64,000 nucleotides of DNA from an uncultured Bacillaceae bacterium (lineage in GTDB: Bacteria; Bacillota; Bacilli; Bacillales; Bacillaceae_L), in NCBI GenBank assembly GCA_947497585.1, contig CANMHG010000001.1, forward strand, positions 868,001 to 932,000. The letters run 5' to 3'. Every line of letters begins with the position of its first letter. The first letter of the stretch is position 1. Below, one piece after another: positions 34,536 through 45,062 of the stretch. The notes beneath the pieces were generated by a model. That model saw only the letters and a program-made list of their open reading frames with translations, was not told the DNA's origin and did not search any database. The position numbers and the translations under genes were made by a program.

Positions 34536-35642
34536 TCAGACCTTAATTTTACGACCCTTCCAACTCACAGAATGGAATATGTTCACCCTGATGAAGGAAT
34601 ACAGATAAATCCCAACGAAAAACAAAAACAATATCGGATAAAAAGGGAAAACTACCCATCTGAAATTACCGACCCTGTTGGCAAACCATGCCGTTTGAAT
34701 CGTATACATGATATACAATATTCCACTGAACAACATTGCGTCAGGGTTCCATTCTGTAATGGAAGAGATCAATGTGCCCGTAGCAATGAAACTGCCGGAA
34801 ATCCAGAAGATAACCATCAGCATGACTAAGGGATGAGTAGACTTGGAACCGACGGCAAAACTTTTGCACCAGCCCTCGATCAGGCTTCCCACGCCTTCTG
34901 GGTACATGCGTAAAGACATAATTCCTTTACCTCCCAGGCAGCGAACCGGTAGATCCTGTTCAAGAAATGCCTCTCCGAGTGCAAGATCATCCATAATGGC
35001 GCCCTCGATTTTTTTATGCCCTCCTGACAAAAAGTAATCATCTCGATTACATAGAATGCATGGACCGAACGAACCAGCGGTTTTAAACCTCGATCCCCAA
35101 ACCGTAAATAGATTCATCCCTACCACGACGATGATGTTGAATACAACGGAGATGTGTTCATACAAGCGCTCAACTGTATGAAATGGCTGTAATGCTGTAA
35201 TGCCTTTTGCTCCCTTTCCTTGATAGAAATGCAGCAACTTGCTTAACCCATCCACACTAGTGAATCTCGTATCTGCATCTAAAAATAATAACCAGCTCCC
35301 TTTTGCCTGTTCGGCACCATCCCAGCAGGCTGATGATTTTCCTGCCCCTGTATTCTTCAGAACCTTTGCACCATAGCTTTCTGCTACAGCCGCAGTATTG
35401 TCGGATGAATCGTCATCAACAACCAGAATTTCAAATTGTCTGAAACGCTGTTCCTGCAATGATTGCAATAATGGTGAGATCCTGCCTTCTTCATTCCTAG
35501 CTGGAATAATAATGGACAGAAACGGAAGACCAGCCGTAAGTCTGGAGGAGGAAAAAGGAACCGGCAAAGACCAGAACATAATGAAGCCAATCACAACTGC
35601 CAAAAACCCAATCGCTAGATTAATCACTTCTAAAGCAGTCAT
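34536..35642 (-). CDS. crtQ: CrtQ-like family 2 glycosyltransferase
   Basis: A 368-residue membrane GT2 enzyme. One N-terminal helix precedes the GT-A fold: LSIIIPARNEEGRI, VVDDDSSDNTA, DADTRF (DxD-type metal site) and GAIMDDLALGEAFLEQ; three C-terminal helices follow. In S. aureus CrtQ glucosylates diaponeurosporenoate in staphyloxanthin synthesis. The position directly after crtN in a crtP-aldH-crtN-gt order supports that role, or glycosylation of a related C30 acid. AGGAGG before ATG. Last gene of the carotenoid operon. Confidence 0.88.
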   Translation of the reverse strand: MTALEVINLAIGFLAVVIGFIMFWSLPVPFSSSRLTAGLPFLSIIIPARNEEGRISPLLQSLQEQRFRQFEILVVDDDSSDNTAAVAESYGAKVLKNTGAGKSSACWDGAEQAKGSWLLFLDADTRFTSVDGLSKLLHFYQGKGAKGITALQPFHTVERLYEHISVVFNIIVVVGMNLFTVWGSRFKTAGSFGPCILCNRDDYFLSGGHKKIEGAIMDDLALGEAFLEQDLPVRCLGGKGIMSLRMYPEGVGSLIEGWCKSFAVGSKSTHPLVMLMVIFWISGSFIATGTLISSITEWNPDAMLFSGILYIMYTIQTAWFANRVGNFRWVVFPFYPILFLFFVGIYLYSFIRVNIFHSVSWKGRKIKV

Positions 35643-35701
35643 AAAACCTGCCTCCTTCCGCTGGGTGTAAGCACACAGCTTTTATGATCCTTGAATAGTC
35701 T

Positions 35702-37231
35702 TTATTTTACTGAGTAATCAAACAAATTTCCGGTATCGTCTTGAATCAGTTCCTGTGCTGTAATTCTCGCTGATAATAGCACGATTGGGACACCGGCACC
35801 GGGATGTGTACTGCTTCCGGTAAAGTACAAATTTTCACAATGGCTCGCCTTGCTTTGCGGACGATAGTGGTTGCTTTGTTTCAGGATTGGCTGCAAACCA
35901 AATGTTGCGCCATTATAGGCATTGAATTTTGACCTAAAATCCAATGGTGTTGTATACGTTTCGGTCACAATCTCATCTTCAATATTTTCAAAACCACGGA
36001 TCTTCTTTAATTCATTTAAAATGTAACTGCGATAATAAGAAATGGTTTCCTCGTCCCATTTATAGTTTGCTGTTGCTATATCCGATACAGGCATCAGGAT
36101 ATACAATCCATCCTTTCCCTTAGGTGCAAGTGAAGGATCCATTTTTGAAGCGATATATACATAAAAGGAAGCATTCGTCAGTTTCTTCCCATCAAAAATT
36201 TCTTTAAGATTCTGATCTAGGTTTTCGTTGAAGATAAAATTATGTACATGTTCTATTTCTTCGTATTTCCGGTCCATACCAAGATATAACAGAAAACATG
36301 AACAAGAGTATTTCATGCTGTCAATTTTCTTATCGGTATATTTTCCTTTGGCATTTTTGTCTTTTACCAAGTGCTTCATGGCATATGGAAAGTCTGCATT
36401 ACAAATAACATAATCTGAAGGAATTTTCTGTCCATCCACAACAATTCCTTCCGCTTTGCGATCGTGAATGGCTATCTCCTGAACATCTTTGCCATAGTTA
36501 ATAGTTCCTCCAAGTTCCCTGAAGAGCCTCTCCATGGCCAAAGCCATCGTATACATACCACCTTTTATAAACCATACTCCATATAAAAATTGAATCATAG
36601 GAATCATGGTGTAAAAAGAGGGACTTTTTAGTGGGGAAATACCTATGTATAGCGTTTGAAAACTAATTAACTGTTTCAGCCGTTCATTCTTAATATATTT
36701 TCCTATAAACGTATCTGCAGTGTCGTAAGGTTTCAGTTTCAATGCTTTCTTCAACATCGAGAGGTTATAAAAATCAGACCTTTTTCGAAAAGGTCTTTGA
36801 AGAACGTAATGCTTTGCAATCACAAATCGTTTGTAAATTTCATGCATATATTGAAAAAAACCTGCCGTGTCCTCTTCACTAATTGATTCAATTGTCTTTG
36901 TCAATTCAGTAAGGTCAGAGGAGATATCAAAAGGCTTGTCGGGAATATCACTGAAATAAGCCCGATAAATCGGGTCCAATTTTTCCATTGGAATGTAATC
37001 ATCAGGGTCGCGATCGCATAGTTCAAATAGTTCCCGATATAACTCTGGCATCATAACGATGCTAGGCCCCAAATCAAATGTGTACCCTCCATCCAGTTCA
37101 ATACGATTCATTTTGCCTCCGGGTGTTAAACCTTTTTCATATATTTCCACCTGATAGCCCGCATGCTGTAGCCTTATGGCACTGGCAAGCCCTGCTACAC
37201 CCGCCCCAACTACAATCACCTTCTTCTTCAT
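35702..37231 (-). CDS. crtN: 4,4'-diapophytoene desaturase CrtN
   Basis: A 509-residue FAD-dependent desaturase closely resembling S. aureus CrtN. Dinucleotide fold VVGAGVAGLASAIRL at the N-terminus; family blocks FDLGPSIVMMPELYRELF, FRKRSDFYNLS, SFQTLYIGISPL and a C-terminal FTGSSTHPGAGVPIVLLSA that binds FAD. It should introduce double bonds into C30 diapophytoene to give diaponeurosporene/diapolycopene. ATG 37231 behind GGAGGG is used; the longer frame from 37276 lacks a site. The base composition is visibly more GC-rich than the flanking lipoprotein regions. Confidence 0.93.
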   Translation of the reverse strand: MKKKVIVVGAGVAGLASAIRLQHAGYQVEIYEKGLTPGGKMNRIELDGGYTFDLGPSIVMMPELYRELFELCDRDPDDYIPMEKLDPIYRAYFSDIPDKPFDISSDLTELTKTIESISEEDTAGFFQYMHEIYKRFVIAKHYVLQRPFRKRSDFYNLSMLKKALKLKPYDTADTFIGKYIKNERLKQLISFQTLYIGISPLKSPSFYTMIPMIQFLYGVWFIKGGMYTMALAMERLFRELGGTINYGKDVQEIAIHDRKAEGIVVDGQKIPSDYVICNADFPYAMKHLVKDKNAKGKYTDKKIDSMKYSCSCFLLYLGMDRKYEEIEHVHNFIFNENLDQNLKEIFDGKKLTNASFYVYIASKMDPSLAPKGKDGLYILMPVSDIATANYKWDEETISYYRSYILNELKKIRGFENIEDEIVTETYTTPLDFRSKFNAYNGATFGLQPILKQSNHYRPQSKASHCENLYFTGSSTHPGAGVPIVLLSARITAQELIQDDTGNLFDYSVK

Positions 37232-37333
37232 GTAATTCCCTCCTTCCAAAAAATATTCTTCTTCATTTCTTATCAAGTCCTAACAATCATGATTCCTTAT
37301 TTATAAAAGGCTCAATCGTGTTCAATAATCTTA

Positions 37334-38737
37334 CTACAGTAGCCACTTTCTTAACTTTTTCAATGCTTTCATATTTCGGTCGGAATATGGCGGGAACTTA
37401 CCTTGAAAACGTAGGTAATGATACGTTTTGTAATCTGTTTTTTCATAAGTAAAAGCTAGAAAACCAGCTTTACCGTGATAAGCACCGTATCCGCTTCTTC
37501 CAACTCCCCCAAATGAGATATGAGGGCTCGCGGCATGATGTATCACTTGATTAACACTGATGGTTGGTGAACGCATATGCTCCTTGAACAGTTGAATTTG
37601 ATTCTTGTTTTTACTGAATATATAACCCGTAAGAGCATCGCGCTGAAGCCTGCCACTGGATAATAACGTTTTTAAGTCTGTATAGGGAATGACAGGAAGA
37701 ACCGGACCGAAAATTTCTTCCTGCAAAATCGGACTTCCCGGTTTGATATCCGTTATCACTGTCGGGGCAATGAACCGATCTCTTCGATCATGCACACCTC
37801 CATGCCGGACAATTCCCTGCCCGATAAACTCAACCATCTTTTGAAAATGTGCATCGTTACAGATCCTGCCGTAATCCCCACTTTCCTGAGGCCGATCTCC
37901 GTAGAAAGCGGAAAACGAAGTATAAATTTCATTCAGCACTGTTTCATAAATGGAATGATGGACAAAAAGGGTATCGGGTGCAATACAGGTTTGCCCAGCA
38001 TTAAGGAATTTACCCCAGACAATTTCCCTAATGGCGGCTTTTGAATAGCCTGTTTGATCCATAATACATGGGTTTTTCCCGCCAAGTTCCAGTATCACCG
38101 GTGTGAGCTGTTTAGCTGCCTGCTCTGCCACAGCTTTCCCAGTCTTTTCGCTGCCTGTAAAAAAAATTAGATCAAAAGAGGCTGAAGTCAATAGGCTTGC
38201 GGTTTGTGCATCTCCTGTCACAACGTATAATTGTTCGGCAGGAAATGCGTGATTAATGATTTCTTTAAGTAGTTCAGCCGTTGCTGGTGCATGTTCAGAT
38301 GGTTTGATCACGCAGCGGTTTCCGCCGGCAATTGCACCTATAGCAGGCATCAAGGTAAGCTGAACCGGATAATTCCACGAACCGATGATGAGTACACTCC
38401 CATATGGCTGCCTCATTTTTTTGAGAGCTTCCACATATCCCAATTTAAGGTGCCGAGACCGGACAGGTCGGTTCCATTTTGCTATATGCTTGTATACATA
38501 CTCGATTTCATTCAATAAAACGGCGATTTCAGATGAAAAGGATTCAAATGCTGGCTTTCCCAAATCTGAATGAAGGGCCTCGAGAAAGGCCGCTTCGTGT
38601 TCCAAAAGAAAAGTTTTCAGCTTCAAAAGCTGTTTTTTACGCTCTTCAATTGAAGGTCTTCCTGTGGACAACAGTTCCTCCCTCTGCCTTTGGGGTAATG
38701 TCTTCAGGAAATTATCATTTTCAGGCATGAGATGCAT
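37334..38737 (-). CDS. Carotenoid aldehyde dehydrogenase (CrtNc/AldH type)
   Basis: A 467-residue class-3-like aldehyde dehydrogenase. NAD-binding/active-site blocks: [42 protein letters not shown] (Glu) and [16 protein letters not shown] (catalytic Cys). Located between crtP and crtN, it should oxidise the carotenoid aldehyde made by CrtP to the acid before glycosylation. The ATG overlaps the end of crtP (stop 38721), implying coupling; a second ATG at 38728 could be the true start. Confidence 0.9.
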   Translation of the reverse strand: MHLMPENDNFLKTLPQRQREELLSTGRPSIEERKKQLLKLKTFLLEHEAAFLEALHSDLGKPAFESFSSEIAVLLNEIEYVYKHIAKWNRPVRSRHLKLGYVEALKKMRQPYGSVLIIGSWNYPVQLTLMPAIGAIAGGNRCVIKPSEHAPATAELLKEIINHAFPAEQLYVVTGDAQTASLLTSASFDLIFFTGSEKTGKAVAEQAAKQLTPVILELGGKNPCIMDQTGYSKAAIREIVWGKFLNAGQTCIAPDTLFVHHSIYETVLNEIYTSFSAFYGDRPQESGDYGRICNDAHFQKMVEFIGQGIVRHGGVHDRRDRFIAPTVITDIKPGSPILQEEIFGPVLPVIPYTDLKTLLSSGRLQRDALTGYIFSKNKNQIQLFKEHMRSPTISVNQVIHHAASPHISFGGVGRSGYGAYHGKAGFLAFTYEKTDYKTYHYLRFQGKFPPYSDRNMKALKKLRKWLL

Positions 38738-40217
38738 CTCTCTGAACTATTTTCTCGCTTACAAGCTGGCCGCTTAAGGTGACCATCGGCATTCCGCCGC
38801 CGGGGTTTACTGTTCCACCGACAAAAAATAGATTGTTATAGCGTTCACTTTGTTTCGGATGCTTGAATCCTTTATTTTTCTTGCGGTCTGACACTGTTCC
38901 ATAAATTGCACCCCGGTCAGAGCCATACATCCGCCTAATATCCTCCGGTGTCCATACATCCTTTGTAACGATATGATTCCGCAAATCGTGTAAACCCATT
39001 TTTTCTAATTTGATCAGAACCCGCTCAGCAAATTGTTCATAGTCCTGTTGCGTGAAAGGTTTCTGATCACGAATATAAGGAATATGGGGTAGTACCTTTA
39101 TATTTTCATGTCCTGCAGGAGCCTGCGTCGGATCTGTTTTATTGACGTTGACCAAATAAATGACCGGATCTTCAGGCAGTTCATGACGATGGAAGATGGA
39201 TTTCATTTGCTGCTTCATATTTTCCGCGAAAAAGAAATTATGATGGCGCAGCTGCGGATAGCTCTTTTTCACACCCAAATGCATGACCAGACCGGAACTT
39301 GCCGGTTCGAATTTCTTCTTTAATTTATTCACAAAATGGCTGTCTTCCTCCAGTAATCGTTCATAAACCGGTATGACTTCCATATTGGATACATAATAAT
39401 CTGCTGTTAGCTTTGTACCGTCCTCCAAAACGGCACCCGTGATTTCGCCGTTCTTTTTTTCAAGCTTGACAATCTTCCTGCCCAGGTGGAAGCGAACACC
39501 TACATCGTTAGCCAGCTTCACTAGGCCGTCCGCCAGTTTATGCAAACCGCCGGGTACATACCATACACCTTGGTCATGCTGCATGTAGATCATCATGTTT
39601 AAGACCGCTGGGGCATCGTAAGGGGACGAACCCACATACTTGATAAAATACGAAAGCATATCGCGGAACTGTTCATTACTTATCCGTTTATCAATGGCAC
39701 CATGAACTGTAGAAAACAGATCAAAGTTCTTTAAAGCAGTGAACAGGCCTGTATGTTTCATGATTTCTCTCGTCTTATCAACGCCATGCTTAAAGTAGGT
39801 TTTATCCGTCATATCATAAAGTCTTTTTGAATAGTGAAGCAGATCCTGATATTCATCCATATCCTTTTCACTCAGAGATGGGTTCTTCTCTTGCATTTCC
39901 TTCAAATCTTCATATAAGTCTATGATATTTCCATCAGGGAAAAAGGAGCGCCATTGATGGTCCAGCTTTTCAATCGGAACGTAGTCCTGCATGGATTTAC
40001 CACTGGCAGAAAACAATTTTTCAAAGATCTGGGGCATCGTAAGGATGGATGGGCCCAAATCAAAACCGAAACCATCCTGTTCGAGGCGGTTCAGCTTACC
40101 TCCAATATGTACATTTTTTTCATATAAGGAGACATCGTATCCGGCCTGCGCAAGTGAAATCGCAGCCGACAGTCCACCGAGACCGCCTCCGATAACTAGT
40201 ACGTTTTTATTTTTCAA
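38721..40217 (-). CDS. crtP: 4,4'-diaponeurosporene/diapolycopene oxidase CrtP (CrtNb)
   Basis: A 498-residue CrtI-fold oxidase very close to S. aureus CrtP in block structure: [85 protein letters not shown], and [19 protein letters not shown]. It oxidises the terminal methyl of C30 carotenes to an aldehyde. TTG start behind AAGGAG. The 3' end overlaps the aldehyde dehydrogenase start by 17 bases. Confidence 0.93.
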   Translation of the reverse strand: MKNKNVLVIGGGLGGLSAAISLAQAGYDVSLYEKNVHIGGKLNRLEQDGFGFDLGPSILTMPQIFEKLFSASGKSMQDYVPIEKLDHQWRSFFPDGNIIDLYEDLKEMQEKNPSLSEKDMDEYQDLLHYSKRLYDMTDKTYFKHGVDKTREIMKHTGLFTALKNFDLFSTVHGAIDKRISNEQFRDMLSYFIKYVGSSPYDAPAVLNMMIYMQHDQGVWYVPGGLHKLADGLVKLANDVGVRFHLGRKIVKLEKKNGEITGAVLEDGTKLTADYYVSNMEVIPVYERLLEEDSHFVNKLKKKFEPASSGLVMHLGVKKSYPQLRHHNFFFAENMKQQMKSIFHRHELPEDPVIYLVNVNKTDPTQAPAGHENIKVLPHIPYIRDQKPFTQQDYEQFAERVLIKLEKMGLHDLRNHIVTKDVWTPEDIRRMYGSDRGAIYGTVSDRKKNKGFKHPKQSERYNNLFFVGGTVNPGGGMPMVTLSGQLVSEKIVQRDASHA

Positions 40218-40361
40218 CTGTTATTACATCTCCTTCTCACAAATCATCATAAATCGTCGAATGGCTTTGTATTCTATTTTTCTACTGCTATAAGTCGGGA
40301 ACCTTACAATCACTTTATCCTTTTAAAAACTTGAGTGTAGAAGTATAACGGAGGAAGTTCT

Positions 40362-41249
40362 TCAATTTCCATAGGACTCGGCCGTTGCTCTGATTTTCCA
40401 TGCGACAAGCTTCCAAGCCTCTTCTGCTTTTTCTTTCGGACCTAGATGTGTAAAAGCATGTTTACAATCTATAAATATCTCTTCTTGAACGTTTACCCCA
40501 GATGCTTTTAATTTCTCAGAATAGCATTCTGCTTCCGGCCTGAATGCATCGTACTCCGCTATGATAATAAGGGCAGAAGCTAATCGGCCATTCACCACAG
40601 CACGAACAGGGGAAGCGAGAGGATGCTCCGCTTGTCCTTTATCAGGTATGTAGCACATGTTTAGAAAATGTGCTACTTGAGGATATCGAGCACGCCACTT
40701 ATCCGGTTCAGGTTTTTCTGCATGCGGTGTGGCAAAATCCAGCATTGGGCAGGATAGCACTTGGAGCAAAGGTTGATTTTCCCCTTTCTCTTCTAAGTAG
40801 AGACATAGGGCTGCTGCTATATTTGCCCCTGAGCTCTGTCCGCCAACCATCATTTTTTCCACATCAATATTCAACTCATCGGCGCTTCTCTTTATCCAAT
40901 GAAGAATTTCATAACTCTGTTCAATTGGCTTGGGAAAAGGGTACTCTGGTGCTTTTGCATAATCAACATTAACAACTACACATCCTGCCTGATTGGCCAG
41001 GTAGCGGCAATAAGGATCGTCCATCTCCTTTTCATGCATGATGAACGCTCCTCCATGAAAATTGATATAGACAGGGAGCTTTTTCTGTCTCGCTTCCAAG
41101 GGATAGTACAAGGAAATGTTAGTAGGTTGAACAGATGTCTCAACTTCCACATCTTTTTTCATTTTTACTCGCTGAAAGGGAATCATAGGAGTCTTTTTTG
41201 CTTGATTAGGTAGGAGACGAAGTAATTTTGCAATTATAACAGTGAACAT
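40362..41249 (-). CDS. HSL-family alpha/beta-hydrolase (esterase)
   Basis: A 295-residue esterase of the hormone-sensitive-lipase type: oxyanion motif HGGAF, nucleophile elbow GGQSSGAN, acid in IIAEYDAFRPEAE and His in DCKHAFTHLG. It sits inside the carotenoid operon where S. aureus would carry the CrtO acyltransferase; no CrtO homologue is visible, so a role in modifying or hydrolysing an acylated pigment is possible but unproven. ATG 41249 with GAGG 8 bases upstream is used over a longer frame from 41294. Confidence 0.87.
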   Translation of the reverse strand: MFTVIIAKLLRLLPNQAKKTPMIPFQRVKMKKDVEVETSVQPTNISLYYPLEARQKKLPVYINFHGGAFIMHEKEMDDPYCRYLANQAGCVVVNVDYAKAPEYPFPKPIEQSYEILHWIKRSADELNIDVEKMMVGGQSSGANIAAALCLYLEEKGENQPLLQVLSCPMLDFATPHAEKPEPDKWRARYPQVAHFLNMCYIPDKGQAEHPLASPVRAVVNGRLASALIIIAEYDAFRPEAECYSEKLKASGVNVQEEIFIDCKHAFTHLGPKEKAEEAWKLVAWKIRATAESYGN

Positions 41250-41294
41250 TAGTGTAACCTCACTTTTTACCATTTTAACTTTAATGAAACACAT

Positions 41295-41549
41295 TTATAC
41301 TCCGCCATGTTTCGTTTCATTCTTGTCAATGAAAAAGGCAGCTTGCTTCACCGAGTAACCTTGGTCGGTTAAATCTTTTACTGAAAGAATTTTGTTTACA
41401 TCAGCTTCTGTATAGACTCTGTATCCATTTTCAAGTCTTTTTGGAATGACAATTTGATAACGTTCCTCCCATTTTCGAATGACGAGCTTGGACAAACCTG
41501 TTACTTCAGAAACTTGCTTAATGAAATATAAAGGTTTTTCTATCTTCAT
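41295..41549 (-). CDS. MerR-family regulator, HTH domain only (LitR/CarH-like)
   Basis: An 84-residue protein that is almost only a MerR DNA-binding domain: FIKQVSEVTGLSKLVIRKWEERYQIV, then NGYRVYTEADVNKIL and the wing helix DQGYSVKQAAFFI. The 'RKWEERY...GYR.Y' pattern is that of LitR/CarH/CarA photoregulators of carotenoid genes, but the C-terminal B12-binding light sensor is missing; the reading frame simply ends. Lying within the crt operon, it is the obvious candidate to bind the 46622-46663 palindrome. An AAAGG precedes the start. Confidence 0.88.
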   Translation of the reverse strand: MKIEKPLYFIKQVSEVTGLSKLVIRKWEERYQIVIPKRLENGYRVYTEADVNKILSVKDLTDQGYSVKQAAFFIDKNETKHGGV

Positions 41550-41675
41550 GGTTAACATACCTTTCTTTAGAGCATGGGAAAGGATATTTTATTTCTATAA
41601 ACCATCCCTTTCGGTGCACCGGACATCTATCTTCTTCTAAACACCATCAAACTTCTCGAAAGAGGTCTTTTAAAA

Positions 41676-42716
41676 CTAGTATCTCACTCGCTTTATGTAT
41701 GAAGTGTTCTTCAACTCGTTTATGGAAGCAGCTCCAATGCTAAACATCGCAGCCTTTAATTCGTACTCTGTTTGAGTAAAACGCTCGATTAACGCCTTTT
41801 CCGACGTTACGGCTTCTGCAAGAATGGATCGACCAAAGCCAGCAAGATCAGCACCTAGCGCAATAGCCTTTGCTGCCTCTACACCATTGCCTAGCCCGCC
41901 ACTAGCAATGAGCGTACCGGTACCTTCATTTTGCTTTATATCCAGCAGACACTTCGACGTTGGAATGCCAAAGCCACTAATCGCATCAGCTACAGCTCGT
42001 TTTAACGGATCGGTGGAGCGAAGTTTTTCGACCTGACTCCAGTTCGTTCCACCTGCACCAGCCACATCTATAAATGAAACGCCCACATCAAATAATCGCC
42101 CAGCCAATTCACTATTTATTCCCCACCCTACCTCTTTCACACCAATTGGAAGGTGGAAGGTTTTACATAGCTCTTCAATTTTTTGAAATAACCCACGGAA
42201 GTTTGTATTCCCTTCAGGCTGAATTAATTCCTGCAGACTGTTTAAATGTAGAACTAACGCATCAGCCTCAACTAAATCTACAATTTTTTTGCATTCATCA
42301 ACACCGAAGCCATAATTAAGTTGCACAGCCCCTACATTCGCAATAATCGGAATGCTGGGTGCGTACTTTCGTATTCGAAAGGTATAGGCTCTTTCAGGAT
42401 CTTCGACTGCAGCTCTTCCTGATCCTACGCCAAATGACCACCCTTTTTCTTCTGCTGCGATGGCGAGGTTTTGGTTAATTGTCACCGCCTTTTCGGTTCC
42501 TCCGGTCATCGAGCTAATTAGAAATGGAGTAGCCACTTTCTTTTCAAGAAAAAAGGTCTCGACGTTAATTTCTGTAAAATCCAAATCAGGAAGAGCTTGA
42601 TGGATAAATGAAAATTGCTCGAAGCCTGTTGTAATTCCTCTTCCGTTCACATCGTCATTAAGACATATTTGGATATGATCTGCTTTTCTTTTGTTCACAT
42701 CATCACGTTGACTCAA
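41676..42716 (-). CDS. fni: Type 2 isopentenyl-diphosphate isomerase
   Basis: A 346-residue FMN/NADPH-dependent IPP-DMAPP isomerase. Family blocks: FLISSMTGGTEKAVTIN, GVGSGRAAVEDPERAYTF, GVKEVGWGINSELAG, VAGAGGTNW, LIASGGLGNGVEAAK and AGFGRSILAEAV. It balances C5 precursors for FPP supply, so its place between crtM and the merR/esterase genes shows the operon also carries precursor supply. TTG start behind GGAGGG. Confidence 0.96.
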   Translation of the reverse strand: MSQRDDVNKRKADHIQICLNDDVNGRGITTGFEQFSFIHQALPDLDFTEINVETFFLEKKVATPFLISSMTGGTEKAVTINQNLAIAAEEKGWSFGVGSGRAAVEDPERAYTFRIRKYAPSIPIIANVGAVQLNYGFGVDECKKIVDLVEADALVLHLNSLQELIQPEGNTNFRGLFQKIEELCKTFHLPIGVKEVGWGINSELAGRLFDVGVSFIDVAGAGGTNWSQVEKLRSTDPLKRAVADAISGFGIPTSKCLLDIKQNEGTGTLIASGGLGNGVEAAKAIALGADLAGFGRSILAEAVTSEKALIERFTQTEYELKAAMFSIGAASINELKNTSYIKRVRY

Positions 42717-42756
42717 TAATTTCCCTCCTTCTCACTACGATTTAAAAAACAAATAA

Positions 42757-43620
42757 TTAAGCTTCAATCGATTGGACATCGCCCTCTACAGAACTTTGTA
42801 ACGTTGTTAAATAGATTGCTTTTTTCTTTTTATCATTCACGATGGCTCGTTTTGTATAAACTTGATATTCATTTAGTTTGACAGCTTCCATAATGGCAGC
42901 ATAATAGTTGGATGCCAGTTTAATTGAAAACGCACTTTCAGTTGGGTAGGATTTTATGTCTGATAATCCTTTTTCAAACCAACTCCACGCAAGGTCCATC
43001 AGTCCATTGATCATTTTCTTAAACCTAAAATTGACTGTCATCTCTTCAAATTCAGTATGGGTATATTGATATCTAGCCATCCATTCATCCGGAATATATC
43101 GGCGGCCTCTATTTAAGTCCTCTCCAACATCCCTAATAATGTTTACAATCTGCATTGCTTTCCCGAGCTGAATTCCTGCCTTTTGCACATCTAGGGTAGG
43201 CGAGTCATGAAGAACGGGTAGAAGCATTTCTCCAACAGAGCCAGCTACTTTTTCACAATAGTCTTCTAATTGCTTCATTGATTGATAGTGTGTTAACGTT
43301 AAGTCCATTCGTTGACCCGATATTTGCTTTAAAAATGGCTCTTTCTCAATAGGAAAGTTCTCAAACAACCATCTTAAAGAAGGCCAAATAAAGTGTCCCT
43401 CTGCTTTCTCAATATGTTTAAAATGATTTTCTAATTCCTCGAGTGTAAAAGGTGAGTTTTCAGGCTCGTCAATAGAGTCATCTATTAATCTACAAAAGGC
43501 GTAAATGACAAACACAGCTTCTTTTCTTGGGGAAGGAAGAAAACGAAAAGCCTCGTAAAAACTAGCAGAGCCTTTCTTCATCATTTTTTCACACTCTAGT
43601 ATTAGGTTAGAATGAATCAT
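42757..43620 (-). CDS. crtM: Squalene/phytoene synthase family, probable CrtM
   Basis: A 287-residue trans-prenyl condensing enzyme that should join two farnesyl diphosphates to 4,4'-diapophytoene. Both Asp-rich motifs are present: RLIDDSIDEPEN (about 45-56) and NIIRDVGEDLNRGRRYIP in the second half, plus YCEKVAGSVGEML. It is the only such synthase in the window and must feed both desaturase sets. Its ATG overlaps the upstream desaturase stop (ATGA), a translational coupling. Confidence 0.9.
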   Translation of the reverse strand: MIHSNLILECEKMMKKGSASFYEAFRFLPSPRKEAVFVIYAFCRLIDDSIDEPENSPFTLEELENHFKHIEKAEGHFIWPSLRWLFENFPIEKEPFLKQISGQRMDLTLTHYQSMKQLEDYCEKVAGSVGEMLLPVLHDSPTLDVQKAGIQLGKAMQIVNIIRDVGEDLNRGRRYIPDEWMARYQYTHTEFEEMTVNFRFKKMINGLMDLAWSWFEKGLSDIKSYPTESAFSIKLASNYYAAIMEAVKLNEYQVYTKRAIVNDKKKKAIYLTTLQSSVEGDVQSIEA

Positions 43621-45062
43621 GCACCCAGCTCCTTTTTAATTAATTCGCTTAAAATACGTGCCCCTTGTAGCACAATTGGAACCCCACCTCCAGGGTGAAC
43701 AGAGGCGCCCACACTATACAAGCGTTCAATGTTGTATGGAGATAGTTGAGGTCTAAATCCTCCTGACTGAAAAAGAGTCGGCGCAATACCAAAGCTTCCG
43801 CCTTGAAATAGACCATCTTTTATGGCATCGTTTGGCGTACGAATCTCCATCCACCTGATTGATTCTCGTAACCCGCTAAAATGTCTCTTTTCAGCCTTGT
43901 GCATCACCTTTTCGACAAGAGCAGGTGCTTCCGTTTCCCAATCAATGTCATCTCCAGAAGGTACCGGAATGAGAAAGTAAAGGACACTTTCTCCAGGAGG
44001 TGCTGCGTTTTCATCTAAGACGACAGGATTAAAGACATAAAAGGAAGGATCATCAGGCAGCTGTTTTGTTTTAAACACTTGCTCCATATTCTTTTCAAAA
44101 TGTTCAGGTAAGTAAAATTGATGAGCTTTCATGGTTGAATACCTTCTCTCCACTCCTAGATAAACTAGAACACAGCCCGATGAGGGTTTATAGCTTTTCT
44201 TCCGTTCACGTGTATTAATCATTGGATATAGATTTGGGAAATCACCATTGAAAACGACTGCGTCAAAACGGTATTCCTCGTTGTTCACAACTAATCCTTT
44301 GCACACTTTCTGTTCAATTTGAAGGCTCTTTACCTTTGCTTCGACATGAATCGTGATTCCCATTCGTTTACAGGCTCTCTCTAACACGGGTATTAGACTG
44401 TAATACCCCCCCTTTAAATACCAAATACCAAAAGCATGCTCACTGTAGGCAACTAATCCATACAGTCCTGGTACCTCTAGCGGAGAACCGCCAATGTATA
44501 GGGATTGTAAGGAATATGCCTCTTGAAGCTTTGATTGTGAAAAGTAGGAAGCATTAAAGCTTTTCAAATCTTTATAGGCCTTTGAATCAACTAATAGCTT
44601 CATATTTTCAAAAGTAAGAAAATCTCGTCTCCTTTTAAAGGTCTTGCTTAGAAAGGCTTTCATTCCTAGACGATAGACACGAGACATGTCAGAGAGATAA
44701 CGAAGAAAGTGATCGGACTCCCCTGGGAACAGTCGCTCTATTTCGGCTAGCTGGGTAGGCAAATCTCTATACTTGGTATAAGTAGTTCCATCATTAAAAT
44801 AAATATCGTAAAGTGGGTCACACGGAATGAGCTCCAATTCTTCTTCTGGTATCCCAGCCTCCATAAGGATTTCCTTCAATAAATCTGGCAAAAGGACAAT
44901 GGTTGGTCCTTGGTCTATTCGATATCGTTCATTTCCTTGAGACGTTAGTCTACCTCCTAAGAATGCTTCCTTTTCAAAAATGGTGACGGAGTTTCCTTGT
45001 TTAGCAAGCAATAGCGCCGTTACAAGTCCACCAACTCCTGCTCCTACAATTCCTATTTCCAT
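43617..45062 (-). CDS. CrtI/CrtN-type carotenoid oxidoreductase, second set
   Basis: A 481-residue FAD enzyme: IGIVGAGVGGLVTALLLA, RIDQGPTIVLLPDLLKEIL, SLQSLYIGGSPLEVPGL and a C-terminal SVGASVHPGGGVPIVLQGA. It is clearly in the phytoene/diapophytoene desaturase superfamily but is more diverged than the CrtN and CrtP copies, resembling the extra desaturases of Bacillus pigment clusters. Exact reaction (desaturase, oxidase or hydratase-like) cannot be told. Overlaps crtM by 4 bases and the 45053 gene by 10. Confidence 0.88.
   Translation of the reverse strand: MEIGIVGAGVGGLVTALLLAKQGNSVTIFEKEAFLGGRLTSQGNERYRIDQGPTIVLLPDLLKEILMEAGIPEEELELIPCDPLYDIYFNDGTTYTKYRDLPTQLAEIERLFPGESDHFLRYLSDMSRVYRLGMKAFLSKTFKRRRDFLTFENMKLLVDSKAYKDLKSFNASYFSQSKLQEAYSLQSLYIGGSPLEVPGLYGLVAYSEHAFGIWYLKGGYYSLIPVLERACKRMGITIHVEAKVKSLQIEQKVCKGLVVNNEEYRFDAVVFNGDFPNLYPMINTRERKKSYKPSSGCVLVYLGVERRYSTMKAHQFYLPEHFEKNMEQVFKTKQLPDDPSFYVFNPVVLDENAAPPGESVLYFLIPVPSGDDIDWETEAPALVEKVMHKAEKRHFSGLRESIRWMEIRTPNDAIKDGLFQGGSFGIAPTLFQSGGFRPQLSPYNIERLYSVGASVHPGGGVPIVLQGARILSELIKKELGA

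Noticed and set aside
38291..38730. Several plus-strand frames over the aldehyde dehydrogenase and other crt genes
   Set aside because: Antisense shadows of GC-richer coding sequence; the minus-strand proteins carry complete family motifs.
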